Positions 1-8,610 of a stretch of DNA of 64,000 bases are shown here, in pieces. The stretch lies in NCBI GenBank assembly GCA_026705605.1, contig JAPPAK010000001.1:620001-684000 (forward strand). The letters are read 5' to 3'. Each line of letters begins with the position of its first letter. Positions within the stretch are counted from its first letter, which is position 1. The stretch is from Chloroflexota bacterium (GTDB lineage Bacteria > Chloroflexota > Dehalococcoidia > Tepidiformales > Tepidiformaceae). A program made the position numbers and the translations under genes. The notes under the pieces are model-generated. The model was given only the letters and a program-made list of their open reading frames with translations, did not search any database and was not told where the DNA came from.

Positions 1-572
1 GTGACCAGCCCCTCGTGCGGGATCAGGATGGGAAGGCCCCGCAGGAGGCGCAGGAACATCGGCGCCTCCATGTCGTAGATGTTGTTGTTCGGCCCGTAGA
101 TGGCCGCCGGACGCACCGCCGTGACCGGGAAGCCCGTCTTCCGGTGCTGCTCGAACAGCCGCTTCTCCGTGTACGCCTTGAACCCCCCGTAGGTGTCCCT
201 GGGCTGGTCCGTGTACCCGTTCGTCTCCGGCCAGGGCATGTTCCCCGACGGCTCGTAGCACATGATGGAGCTGCAGTAGACGTAGTGGCCGATATTCCCG
301 TCGAGCAGGTCGATGAGGAAATCCAGGTCCGACTTGCCCGCCACCATCACGAACCCGGAGATGTCGAACACCGCGTCGAACTCGCGGCCGCCGAGTGCCG
401 CCTTCATCGACTCGTTGTCCGTCCGGTCGGCGATCAACCGCTCCGTCCCCGGCGGCAGGTCGACCGAGGTCACGCCCCGGTTCAGCACGGTCACCTCGTG
501 ACCGCGCGCTGCCAGCTCCTTCACGGTCCGCAGCCCCACGAACGTGGACCCGCCGAATACCAACGCCTTCAT
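1..572 (-). CDS. NAD-dependent epimerase/dehydratase family protein (3' end cut by window edge)
   Basis: Reverse-strand translation from ATG at 572 reads MKALVFGGSTFVGLRTVKELAARGHEVTVLNRG (Rossmann GGSxFVG); frame stays open to the window edge. Confidence 0.8.
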   Translation of the reverse strand, partial: MKALVFGGSTFVGLRTVKELAARGHEVTVLNRGVTSVDLPPGTERLIADRTDNESMKAALGGREFDAVFDISGFVMVAGKSDLDFLIDLLDGNIGHYVYCSSIMCYEPSGNMPWPETNGYTDQPRDTYGGFKAYTEKRLFEQHRKTGFPVTAVRPAAIYGPNNNIYDMEAPMFLRLLRGLPILIPHEGLV

Positions 573-614
573 CGCCTTCCCTCCGTGTGGCCGGCTGTGT
601 ACGCCTGCCGTCCG

Positions 615-1718
615 TTACTCGAAGACCACCGCCTCGAAGTGCGCGAGACCTACGTCATCGCCGCTCCGAAGCAGCGTGAAGCTCTCCGCCCACGCATGGT
701 CGAACTCCTTCTCCGTGCCGTCTTCCTCGATGATCTTCTGCGGGTGGGAGGCGTCCCACACCTCGCCCTCGACATGATACTCACTGCGCCAGACGCCCTG
801 ACCGAGGCCGTCGTTGAAGCCGCCGAAGTAGCCGCCTCCCTGGCAGTAGATCCAGCCGAGGTCCTCGAACTCGTACTCCCGCTTCGTCCCGTTCTCGTCG
901 GTCAGGCTGAACGTGCCCGACTTCACCCGCTTCGGGCCGTCGGGATAGAACTCAAGCTCGTGCTCGACCTCCGTGACTTCCATCTGTGAGTCGGGCAGCA
1001 GGATCGCGCCCTCCTGTTGAAGTCGAATGCCATCGTTCCGGTCCATGGTCTGATAGAAGCCGCCGTGGTCCGGCATGTTGAACAGGACCCACTGGCGGAG
1101 CGCCTGCGTCCGCTCCCGCCGGAACTGCGAGGGCGCGCCGTGCTCCTGCGGGCCGCCCCGCCCCGGCATCGACCCCCACGAGTGGTTCCGGAAAAAGAAC
1201 CACTTGTCCGGCGTCGCCGTGTACGTCTCCCCTGCCACCGTCACCGACCCCTCGACCGTCCCCACGACCTCGTACACGGCCCGGGAGCGCGTGAAGCGCC
1301 CGTTCTCGCGCACGTACGACGGCTGGTCCTCGTAGGGAACCGCCGTCGACCGGCAGGTCAGGTCGCAGGAGATGCCGTACTCGTTCTCCTCCAGCACCAG
1401 CCGCACTGTCTCCATCGGCTCGACGATGTCGATGCGCAGCGGCCCGATGCCGTTCGTGTTGATATCCGACCGCAGCCTGCGCGAAAGCCGGATGTTGTGC
1501 TGCTTCCCCTCGTGGCGAATGCAGACGAACCCGTCGATCACGTCGTTGTTCGTGTAGAGCCGCACCAGCCCGATGAGTTGGATGTTGCCGTCCATGTCGC
1601 ACAGGCAGATGTAGTGGCCGTCGTTCCAGTGCTTGTCCGTCGCCGCGACGGAGCCAAACGCCTCCGTGATCTGATGCACGGGGTGCTCGTCGAAGTTCGT
1701 CAGCCCGTACTGGCTCAT
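615..1718 (-). CDS. conserved hypothetical protein (367 aa)
   Basis: Long ORF MSQYGLTNFDEHPVHQ..., same strand and spacing as flanking genes. Confidence 0.7.
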   Translation of the reverse strand: MSQYGLTNFDEHPVHQITEAFGSVAATDKHWNDGHYICLCDMDGNIQLIGLVRLYTNNDVIDGFVCIRHEGKQHNIRLSRRLRSDINTNGIGPLRIDIVEPMETVRLVLEENEYGISCDLTCRSTAVPYEDQPSYVRENGRFTRSRAVYEVVGTVEGSVTVAGETYTATPDKWFFFRNHSWGSMPGRGGPQEHGAPSQFRRERTQALRQWVLFNMPDHGGFYQTMDRNDGIRLQQEGAILLPDSQMEVTEVEHELEFYPDGPKRVKSGTFSLTDENGTKREYEFEDLGWIYCQGGGYFGGFNDGLGQGVWRSEYHVEGEVWDASHPQKIIEEDGTEKEFDHAWAESFTLLRSGDDVGLAHFEAVVFE

Positions 1719-1748
1719 GGCGGTATCCCTTCAGTGCGCTCCGGCGGA

Positions 1749-2714
1749 CTAGTCGTGAGCCAGCTCGACCAGCGGTGCGAAGAAGTCGACCTGGTCGATC
1801 CAGTTCTGCGGGCTCGGGCAGGGCTCCCAGAACCCCGTCTCGATGATGACGTGCTCGATCCCGGCTTCCTTCGCTTCCTCAACCTTCGGCTTCATGTCCT
1901 CGGCCGTGCCGCTCCACGACATCGGCCCGAAGAATCCGCCGTGCCAGGGCTCGATGCCCGGCATGGTGGGGTTGGCGAAGATGCGCATGTAGTTCTTCAG
2001 CGGCCCGCGGCCGTACTCCGCGGCGAGCGCGTTCAGTCCGGCCATGCCCTGCATCACCATGTCCGGCGGCGCGCCCGCGGGATTCCAGGCGTCGGCCAGC
2101 TCGGCGATGCGGCGTTGACCCTGCGGGTTGCCGCCGCCGCCCATCGCGATCTCGATCTGAGGCTCACCGGCCGCGTTGCGCTGGACCGGCTTCGGCGAGC
2201 TGTCGCACCTGGGCACGTCGAAGAACTCGCCGTGGTACTCGACCGGGTCCGGCAGCCAGCAAGCCTTGAGCGCCCGCACGAAGTCCGTCATGCGCGCGCC
2301 CCGCTGCGTGAAGGGCGTGTCCATGTGGTCGTACTCGTCCTTGCTCCAGCCGAGTCCCAGGCCTGCGATCACGCGCCCGCCCGAGAGGATGTCGAGCGTC
2401 GTCAGGCGCTTCGCCAGCAGCAGCGGCCGGTAGTAGGCCGTCACCAGGATCGACGTGCCGATCTGCACCCGCTCGGTCGCCGCCGCCACGAACGCCAGCA
2501 GCTCGATCGGGGAGAGCATGCAGCGGTACGGGTCCGGCATCTTCACTTCCGTGGGCCCGCCGGCGTACCCCACCTGCGGGTCCTCCGGGACCATGAAGTG
2601 GTCCTGGACCCAGAGCGAGTCGAAGCCCGCCGCCTCGGCGTTCCGGGAGAAACCGAGGACCGCCGAGCGGTCCGCGTGGGGGTTGAGCTGGGGCAGGCAC
2701 AGTCCGATCTTCAT
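1749..2714 (-). CDS. LLM-class (probably F420-dependent) oxidoreductase
   Basis: MKIGLCLPQLNPHAD...AEAAGFDSLWVQDHF; luciferase-like monooxygenase pattern; GTG at 2726 also possible. Confidence 0.85.
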   Translation of the reverse strand: MKIGLCLPQLNPHADRSAVLGFSRNAEAAGFDSLWVQDHFMVPEDPQVGYAGGPTEVKMPDPYRCMLSPIELLAFVAAATERVQIGTSILVTAYYRPLLLAKRLTTLDILSGGRVIAGLGLGWSKDEYDHMDTPFTQRGARMTDFVRALKACWLPDPVEYHGEFFDVPRCDSSPKPVQRNAAGEPQIEIAMGGGGNPQGQRRIAELADAWNPAGAPPDMVMQGMAGLNALAAEYGRGPLKNYMRIFANPTMPGIEPWHGGFFGPMSWSGTAEDMKPKVEEAKEAGIEHVIIETGFWEPCPSPQNWIDQVDFFAPLVELAHD

Positions 2715-2797
2715 GCGCGAAATCACCGTCCGTCAGAAGTGCGCGCAGTCTACCGGGTTTCCCCGGCCCGCGATGGCGCTGGCGGTCCTGTGTGGGA

Positions 2798-2850
2798 GTC
2801 AAGCGTGTAAAGGAGACTTGACAGGCCATGCAATGTCAAGGATACTTGAC
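2798..2850 (+). promoter_or_regulatory. Promoter with overlapping GTCAAG/CTTGAC operator repeats
   Basis: TTGACA (2818-2823), 17-nt spacer, GATACT (2841-2846); inverted repeat GTCAAG-N4-CTTGAC at 2835-2850 covers the -10, plus GTCAAG-N13-CTTGAC at 2798-2822. Confidence 0.65.
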
Positions 2851-2864
2851 TTCTGGAGGGCGCC

Positions 2865-3254
2865 ATGTTGGAACAGGACGTTGCCAAGCGAGTCTACGAC
2901 CGCTGGGTCTGGGCTGCGTTCATCGTCTATTCGGGTCTGCTCGCCGGCGTCATCACCGTCATGCAAACGTACCCGGACGCGCCCTGGCGGTACGCCGTGG
3001 CCGTCACGCCAATGATCCCGTGGGTCTTCATCGTGGGGGCGTACGTGCGCTACTACCGGCGCATGGACGAACTCCATCAACGCATGGCCCTCGAGGCCTT
3101 CGCGTTCGCTTTCGCCGGCACCGCGCTCCTCACCTTCACCTACGGCTTCCTCGACTTCGCCGGTGCGCCCCGCATCAACTGGTGGTTTGTGTGGCCCGTC
3201 ATGGCGGCGCTCTGGATCATCGGCGGCTTCGTCGCCCGGAAGCGTTGGCTGTGA
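2865..3254 (+). CDS. small multi-pass membrane protein (129 aa)
   Basis: MLEQDVAKRVYDRW...; about four hydrophobic segments; GGAGG at 2855-2859. Confidence 0.75.
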   Translation: MLEQDVAKRVYDRWVWAAFIVYSGLLAGVITVMQTYPDAPWRYAVAVTPMIPWVFIVGAYVRYYRRMDELHQRMALEAFAFAFAGTALLTFTYGFLDFAGAPRINWWFVWPVMAALWIIGGFVARKRWL

Positions 3255-3286
3255 CAGCCGCCACGCAGGCCGATCAGAGAGCCGTC

Positions 3287-3658
3287 ATGAGGCGCTTCCG
3301 CTACGGTTTCATCGTCGCGACCCTTGCCTATGTCGGGTTCTCCTACCTCTCGGACTTCGTCATAGATGCGAACCCCGATGCGAGTTGGCGCTACGCAATT
3401 GCCGTCCTGCCGGCGGTCCCCGTTGCCACCTGCGTGGTTGCGCTGGTGCCTTACTACAACCGCCTCCTCGACGAGCTCCAGCAGCGCATCCAGCTTGAGG
3501 CGATCGCCTTCGCCTTCCTGGGCGCCCTGGTCATCGCCTTTGTCTATGGGCTTCTCGAGTTGGCGGGACTCCCAGGCATCGCCTGGAGGTGGGCCTGGGC
3601 GCTGATGGTCTTGCTCTGGTTGGTAGGCGACTGGCTCGCCAGGCGGCGGCGGCTGTGA
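3287..3658 (+). CDS. small multi-pass membrane protein, paralog of the upstream gene
   Basis: MRRFRYGFIVATLAYVGFSYL...; shares RYA(V/I)AV-x-P, YY-R-DEL-QR, LEA-AFAF and YG-L motifs with 2865-3254. Confidence 0.75.
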   Translation: MRRFRYGFIVATLAYVGFSYLSDFVIDANPDASWRYAIAVLPAVPVATCVVALVPYYNRLLDELQQRIQLEAIAFAFLGALVIAFVYGLLELAGLPGIAWRWAWALMVLLWLVGDWLARRRRL

Positions 3659-3852
3659 AGAACACCCTGCGCGAGCTCCGCGCCGAACGCAGCTGGACCC
3701 AGGCCGACCTCTCCGAGGAACTCGGCGTCAGCCGCCAGACTGTCAACGCCATCGAGACCGGCAAGTACGACCCCAGCCTCCCGCTGGCCTTCCGCATCGC
3801 CGCCCTCTTCGGACGCCCCATCGAGGCCATCTTCCACCCCGACGCCCCCTGA
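3655..3852 (+). CDS. small XRE/Cro-type helix-turn-helix regulator
   Basis: GTG start overlaps upstream stop (GTGA); VKNTLRELRAERSWTQADLSEELGVSRQTVNAIETGKYDPSLPLAFRIAALF. Confidence 0.85.
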   Translation: MKNTLRELRAERSWTQADLSEELGVSRQTVNAIETGKYDPSLPLAFRIAALFGRPIEAIFHPDAP

Positions 3853-3883
3853 TCTCCGGCCTGGCCCATGACGGGCGGAGGCA

Positions 3884-3910
3884 CCTAATTGATACTTAGT
3901 ATCAATTAGG
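3884..3910. promoter_or_regulatory. 27-bp perfect palindrome, FUR-family (Zur/Fur-like) operator candidate
   Basis: CCTAATTGATACT-T-AGTATCAATTAGG, 13-1-13; core TGATACT-N-AGTATCA resembles the 7-1-7 Fur box; ~70 bp upstream of the 3980 start. Confidence 0.6.
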
Positions 3911-3979
3911 ATACGGTCTCTGCTGCCGGCAGCCTGCGGGCTCCGGAAATTCTGTTCTGCCTTTGGAGGCACTCTCCCC

Positions 3980-5293
3980 GTGAGATTCCCGATTGCCCTC
4001 GCGGCCACCCTGGCCGCCGCCCTTCTCGTCGTCGCCTGTGGTGGCGACTCCAGCCCCGAGCCACCCACCGCCACCGAAGCCCCCACCCAGGCCCGCGAAG
4101 TCGCCGAGGACGACCACGCCGACGATGGCCACATGGTGGCGCACGCCGAGGCCGGCCGCATCATCGTCACCGACGGCGCCTCGCCCTACGCATCCGTCAT
4201 CGAGCTCGGTTCCGACCTCGTGGTGCAGGGAGCCTTCGAGGTCGCCGCGCCCAACGCCCGCGTCTACACCGGGCTTGGAGGCCGCTACGTCTTCGTCATC
4301 GCTCGCGGACCCGAGGATGCCGACGACCGCATCCACGTCTTCGATGGTGGCATCTACAGCGTCCCCCACGGGGACCACGAGGACCTCGTCACGGGTCCCC
4401 TCACCCGTCTCCTCGACATCGCCGATGAGCTCCCCATCCACTTCACGTCCGTCAACGGCTGGGTCGCGGTCTTCGCCGACTCCCATGGGCACGTCTTCCT
4501 CTTCGAAGAGGAGGGCCTTGCCGCTGGCCGCAACGGCTACGAACCACGCGTCCTCGAAGCCGGCCCGCACCACGGCTCCGCCGTGGCCCTCGCAGGCGAC
4601 CGCTTCATCGTCTCCACGAAGAACCCCGACAACGCTGAGGATCCCCTCCCCGTCGGCGTCGAGGTTCGCGACCTCAACGACAACGTCATCTACGACGCCA
4701 GCAACCGCTCCTGCCCCGGCCTCCACGGCGAAGCGCACAGCGCCCCCGGCGTCATGTTTGGCTGCGTCGGCGGCGTCCTCCTCTTCCAGCAGGATGGCGA
4801 CGCCCTCAGCCACGTCTTCATCCAGAACCCGGAGGAGATGCTGGAGAACGCCCGCGTCGGCAGGGTCTACGGTCACCACGAGGCCGGCACCTTCTTCGTT
4901 ACCGCCTCCTATCGCACCGAGCAAGGTTGGGGACAGGACGGCCTCTGGTTCATCGACCCCGCAAGTGGAGCCTTCACCCGCTTGATGGATGAGTCGTCCA
5001 CGGCCGGCTTCGGGCCCCACGGCGAGCGCTTCTTCGTCTTCACCGCCGATGGCGTCCTCCATGTCTACGACGCCGGCACTGGCGAATTCGTGACGAAGGC
5101 CGCCCTCCTTGGCCCGGGCGTCGAGCAACCCCCGGCCATGATCTTCGTCGGCGAGGACCTCGTCATCACCGATCCGGCCAACGGGCTCGTGAAGCGCTTG
5201 AGCCTCGACACCTTCTCGACGGTCGACGAGTGGGAGGTGGGTGGAATGCCTGCCAACCTTGCCTACGTTGGCCTTGCAGGGGACAGCCACTAG
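3980..5293 (+). CDS. AztD-like zinc metallochaperone / beta-propeller lipoprotein
   Basis: Signal peptide with lipobox LLVVACGG; His/Asp-rich DDHADDGHMVAHAEAG; HGDHED and SCPGLHGEAH motifs; GGAGG RBS and GTG start. Confidence 0.7.
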   Translation: MRFPIALAATLAAALLVVACGGDSSPEPPTATEAPTQAREVAEDDHADDGHMVAHAEAGRIIVTDGASPYASVIELGSDLVVQGAFEVAAPNARVYTGLGGRYVFVIARGPEDADDRIHVFDGGIYSVPHGDHEDLVTGPLTRLLDIADELPIHFTSVNGWVAVFADSHGHVFLFEEEGLAAGRNGYEPRVLEAGPHHGSAVALAGDRFIVSTKNPDNAEDPLPVGVEVRDLNDNVIYDASNRSCPGLHGEAHSAPGVMFGCVGGVLLFQQDGDALSHVFIQNPEEMLENARVGRVYGHHEAGTFFVTASYRTEQGWGQDGLWFIDPASGAFTRLMDESSTAGFGPHGERFFVFTADGVLHVYDAGTGEFVTKAALLGPGVEQPPAMIFVGEDLVITDPANGLVKRLSLDTFSTVDEWEVGGMPANLAYVGLAGDSH

Positions 5294-5352
5294 CCGCTGG
5301 TCCCGTTAGAGGGGGAGTGCCGGGCGAAGTCCCCTCGCCCGGAGCTCCGCTA

Positions 5353-5391
5353 CGAGAAGCCGCCCCTTAGGCATGGAGGGCGGCTTTCTCG
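5353..5391 (+). terminator. Rho-independent-like terminator
   Basis: Stem AAGCCGCCC / GGGCGGCTT with short T-rich tail, downstream of 3980-5293. Confidence 0.55.
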
Positions 5392-5463
5392 TGTGCGGCC
5401 CCTACCATTGCGACCCCGTACACTCCCCGCCGTGGCCCGCAACTCGGGCAGGGAGCGTTCGGC

Positions 5464-6249
5464 ATGGGACTCCTCGACGGCAAGAAGGCGATCATCCTGG
5501 GAGCCTCCAGCGGCATCGGCTGGGCCATCGCCGAGCGCTTCGCCGAGCACGGCGCCGAGCTCATCATCGCCGCCCGCCGCCAGGAGAACCTCGAGAAGCT
5601 CGCCTCCCAGATCGGCGCCACCCCCATCCGCTGCGACGGCCGCGACTACGACGACCTCAAGGCCCTCGCCGACGCCGCCATCGACAAGTGGGGTAACCTC
5701 GACATCGCCGTCAATTCCGCCGGCATCGTCCGCTTCAACCTGATCAAGGACATCACGCCCGAGGAGCTCCACGAGGTCGCCGATATCCAGTACTTCGGCT
5801 TCATCTACTTCATGAAGCACATGGGCAACGCCCTGGCCGCCACCGGCGGGGGCTCACTCATCAACATCACGTCGAGCACGGCCATCTCCATCCCCATCGG
5901 GCTCACGCCCTACTCCGCCGCCAAGGCCGCCATCAACTTCGCGACCAAGATCGCGGCCCGCGAGTTCGGTCCGGACCAGGTGCGCGTCAACGCTGTCGCC
6001 CCCGGCTTCGTCCCCACCGCCATGAACGCCTACGGCGGAGGCGGCACCCCTATCGACGAGGCCCGCGTCGACCTCCCCGAGGACTCGCCCTCGGCGAAAG
6101 CGTTTATCGAGCAGACCCCCCTCGCCCGCATCACCACCGTCGACGACTGCGCCGACGTCACCCTCGCCGTCGCGAGCGACCTCTTCGGCGACATCACCGG
6201 TCAGGTCATCCCGGTCGAAGGCGGCAACCACCTCCTCCGCCTGCCGTAG
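5464..6249 (+). CDS. SDR family oxidoreductase
   Basis: MGLLDGKKAIILGASSGIGWAIAERF; YSAAK catalytic motif. Confidence 0.9.
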   Translation: MGLLDGKKAIILGASSGIGWAIAERFAEHGAELIIAARRQENLEKLASQIGATPIRCDGRDYDDLKALADAAIDKWGNLDIAVNSAGIVRFNLIKDITPEELHEVADIQYFGFIYFMKHMGNALAATGGGSLINITSSTAISIPIGLTPYSAAKAAINFATKIAAREFGPDQVRVNAVAPGFVPTAMNAYGGGGTPIDEARVDLPEDSPSAKAFIEQTPLARITTVDDCADVTLAVASDLFGDITGQVIPVEGGNHLLRLP

Positions 6250-6253
6250 GAAA

Positions 6254-6443
6254 GCGCCGCGCTGACGCGCGGCTGAGTGGAGCGGCGGGCTCCCGCCCGC
6301 CTGAGAAGAGCGCTCGCGGCTGCGCCGCTTGCTGAGGAAAGCGGCGGCTTCGCCGCCTGAGTGGGAGATGGCGCCCGACTGTGCCCCGGGCCTACTCAGC
6401 GAGCAGAGCGAGCGCTCCACTCAGCGAGCCAAGCGAGCGCCCT
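6254..6443. repeat. Intergenic cluster of GC-rich hairpins with CTGAG spacers, ending in a 25-bp tandem repeat
   Basis: Four short hairpins each followed by CTGAG (6273, 6301, 6332, 6357), then ACTCAGCGAGCNNAGCGAGCGC at 6394 and 6419. Confidence 0.6.
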
Positions 6444-7230
6444 ACTCCGTCAGCCAGCCGCCGTCGACGTTCAGGTAGATGCCGTTGATGTAGTCCGCCA
6501 GCGGCGAGCACACGAACGCCACTGCGTTCCCGATCTCCTCCGGCTTCGCCCAGCGACCCGCCGGGATGCGCGCGATACGGTTCGCCACCGCGTCCGCGAG
6601 CCCGTTGCCCGTGAGCTGGATGGTCGCGTTCGGGTCGAGGGGGGGTGGGTCTCCCGGGTTCACCCAGGTCGCGCCGGGGGCCACCGCGTTCACCGTGATG
6701 CCGGTGCGCCCCAGCTCCAGCGCCAGGGCCCGCGTGATCTGCAGCACCGCCGCTTTCGAGCCGTCGTAGGTCACGCCCACGCCCGGCGAAACCGCCTGTG
6801 TCGAGGCGATGTTGACGATGCGTCCGCCGTTCCCGGCTGCCAGCATCACCCGCGCCGCCGCCTGGCACCCGTAGAACACGCCGTCGACGTTCACAGACCA
6901 GAGCACGCGCCACATCTCTGGCGTGATGTCGGCGATGCCCCCGCCGTACTCGCGGTAGACGCCCGCGTTGTTCACGAGGATGTCGAGGCTGCCGTGGTCG
7001 GCGACGATCTGATCGATGGCCGCGTCGAAGGCGTCCTGGTCCGTCACATCCAGCGGCAGCGCCGCCGCGCCCAGCTCGGCCGCAGTCGCCGCCGTCGTGT
7101 CCGGGTTCAGGTCTGAGACGACGACCGTCGCCCCACACTCGCTGAGCACCGTCGCGATGCCCTTGCCGATGCCCTGTCCGCTCCCGGTGACCAGCGCCAC
7201 CTTGCCCTGGAGGTCGATCTCCTTCGCCAT
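6442..7230 (-). CDS. SDR family oxidoreductase
   Basis: MAKEIDLQGKVALVTGSGQGIGKGIATVL; NNAG; C-terminal NVDGGWLTE. Confidence 0.9.
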   Translation of the reverse strand: MAKEIDLQGKVALVTGSGQGIGKGIATVLSECGATVVVSDLNPDTTAATAAELGAAALPLDVTDQDAFDAAIDQIVADHGSLDILVNNAGVYREYGGGIADITPEMWRVLWSVNVDGVFYGCQAAARVMLAAGNGGRIVNIASTQAVSPGVGVTYDGSKAAVLQITRALALELGRTGITVNAVAPGATWVNPGDPPPLDPNATIQLTGNGLADAVANRIARIPAGRWAKPEEIGNAVAFVCSPLADYINGIYLNVDGGWLTE

Positions 7231-7277
7231 GTCCGTGTCCTTTCGCTGTGCGGTTTGCCGTTCTTGGTCGGCGAATC

Positions 7278-7694
7278 CTACGCCGAGATGGTGCGCTCTT
7301 CCGACCACTTCCCCTCGAGATTGCGCTCGACGATCTTCCACTCGCCCTCGCGCCGCTCGAAGCGGTCGATGTACGTCCCGCCCATGACCCAGATCGTGCC
7401 CTCGGCGGAGACGTGGCTCGCCTGTACGTAGGTGCATGCCGAGGCCCGGTCGCCGTCGAGCGTGATGTCGTAGTTCCCCAGCAGGTGCTGCGTGTGGGCG
7501 TACCGCGAGAGCACGCCCTCGGCGTAAGTCGCCGCCTCGTCGGGCGTGAGTGCCTCCCCGTAGTGCACGACTGCGTCGTCGCTGAAGCACGTCCGGAAGC
7601 GCTCGTAGTCCTTTGCGTCCAGCGACGTCGCGTAGCGGTCGATGACCGCGACGATCGCCTGCCGGTCGGCGAGCTGCTCCGCGCTCAGGTCCAA
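7278..7694 (-). CDS. NTF2-like / SnoaL-like protein
   Basis: MDLSAEQLADRQAIVAVIDRYATSLDAKDYERFRTCFSDDAVVHYG; typical SnoaL_4 pattern. Confidence 0.8.
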   Translation of the reverse strand: MDLSAEQLADRQAIVAVIDRYATSLDAKDYERFRTCFSDDAVVHYGEALTPDEAATYAEGVLSRYAHTQHLLGNYDITLDGDRASACTYVQASHVSAEGTIWVMGGTYIDRFERREGEWKIVERNLEGKWSEERTISA

Positions 7695-8593
7695 GCCTGC
7701 GTCCTCTCAAGGGGCTCCGACCCCAGCGTCGCCGGCCAGAGCTCGAACAGCTCGTCGATGTCGATGAACGGGTCGTCGAAACGCAGCAGGCGTTCCCGCT
7801 CCGGCTCGCTGTAGAGCGTGATGACGTGCCCTCGGGCACCGAAGGTTTGCCCGTTCGCCGCCGCCCCCGCGTCGGACGCCAGCCACACCGCGATCGGCGC
7901 CACGTTCCTGGGGTCGCCGACCGTCCCCGCTGCGGAAGCGCTGGGCGGCGGGCCCTCGCCCTGCCGCCCCAGGCCGCGGTCGGTCATGCGCGTCGAGGCC
8001 CCTGGCGCGATGCAGTTGCTGGTCACGCCGTAGCGGCTCAGGCCGCGCGCATTGGAGCGCATCAGGCCGAGCTTGCCGGCGTGCGCCGCCGAGTAGTTTG
8101 GTTGCCCGCTGCTTCCGCGAATCCCCGCGTCTGAGGTGAAGTAGATGATGCGGCCGCCCTGCCGCTCCTGGCGCCAGTGGATCGCTGCGAACTTCGTCGG
8201 CGCGAAGCACCCCTTCAGGTGCGACTTGATCGACCCGTCCCACTCGTCCTCGGTCATGTTGAAGATCATTCGCTCGCGCAGGATGCCGTGGGCGCAGCAG
8301 AGGATGTCGAGCTTCCCCCAGCGCTCGAGGGCCGTCCGCACGAGCCCCTCCGCCACGTCCATCTCCGACACGTCCCCTACCGCCGCAACCGCCTCCCCGC
8401 CCGCCGCCGTGATCTCGTCGACGACGGCGTTGACGCGGCTCGCGTCCATCCCCATCCGCCCCTCCACGTCCGCACCCGTATCCGCCACGATCACCTTTGC
8501 GCCGTTCTCCGCGTACAGCTTGGAGACCCAGCTGCCGATGCCGCCGGCCCCACCCGTCACGATTGCGGTCTTGCCTTCCAGGTGCTTCGCCAT
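7685..8593 (-). CDS. SDR family oxidoreductase (tandem copy A)
   Basis: MAKHLEGKTAIVTGGAGGIGSWVSKLYAENGAKVIVADTGADVEGRMGMD; YSAAHAGK. Confidence 0.88.
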   Translation of the reverse strand: MAKHLEGKTAIVTGGAGGIGSWVSKLYAENGAKVIVADTGADVEGRMGMDASRVNAVVDEITAAGGEAVAAVGDVSEMDVAEGLVRTALERWGKLDILCCAHGILRERMIFNMTEDEWDGSIKSHLKGCFAPTKFAAIHWRQERQGGRIIYFTSDAGIRGSSGQPNYSAAHAGKLGLMRSNARGLSRYGVTSNCIAPGASTRMTDRGLGRQGEGPPPSASAAGTVGDPRNVAPIAVWLASDAGAAANGQTFGARGHVITLYSEPERERLLRFDDPFIDIDELFELWPATLGSEPLERTQAWT

Positions 8594-8610
8594 CGCTTCT
8601 CCCCTTCCGT

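Noticed and set aside
1017-2810. 597-aa + strand ORF
   Set aside because: Low-complexity RHPV composition, antisense to two recognised minus-strand genes (615-1718 and LLM oxidoreductase)
3902-5290. 462-aa minus-strand ORF rich in Gly/Val/Asp/Glu
   Set aside because: Mirror frame of the AztD-like lipoprotein gene, which has a signal peptide, RBS and motifs
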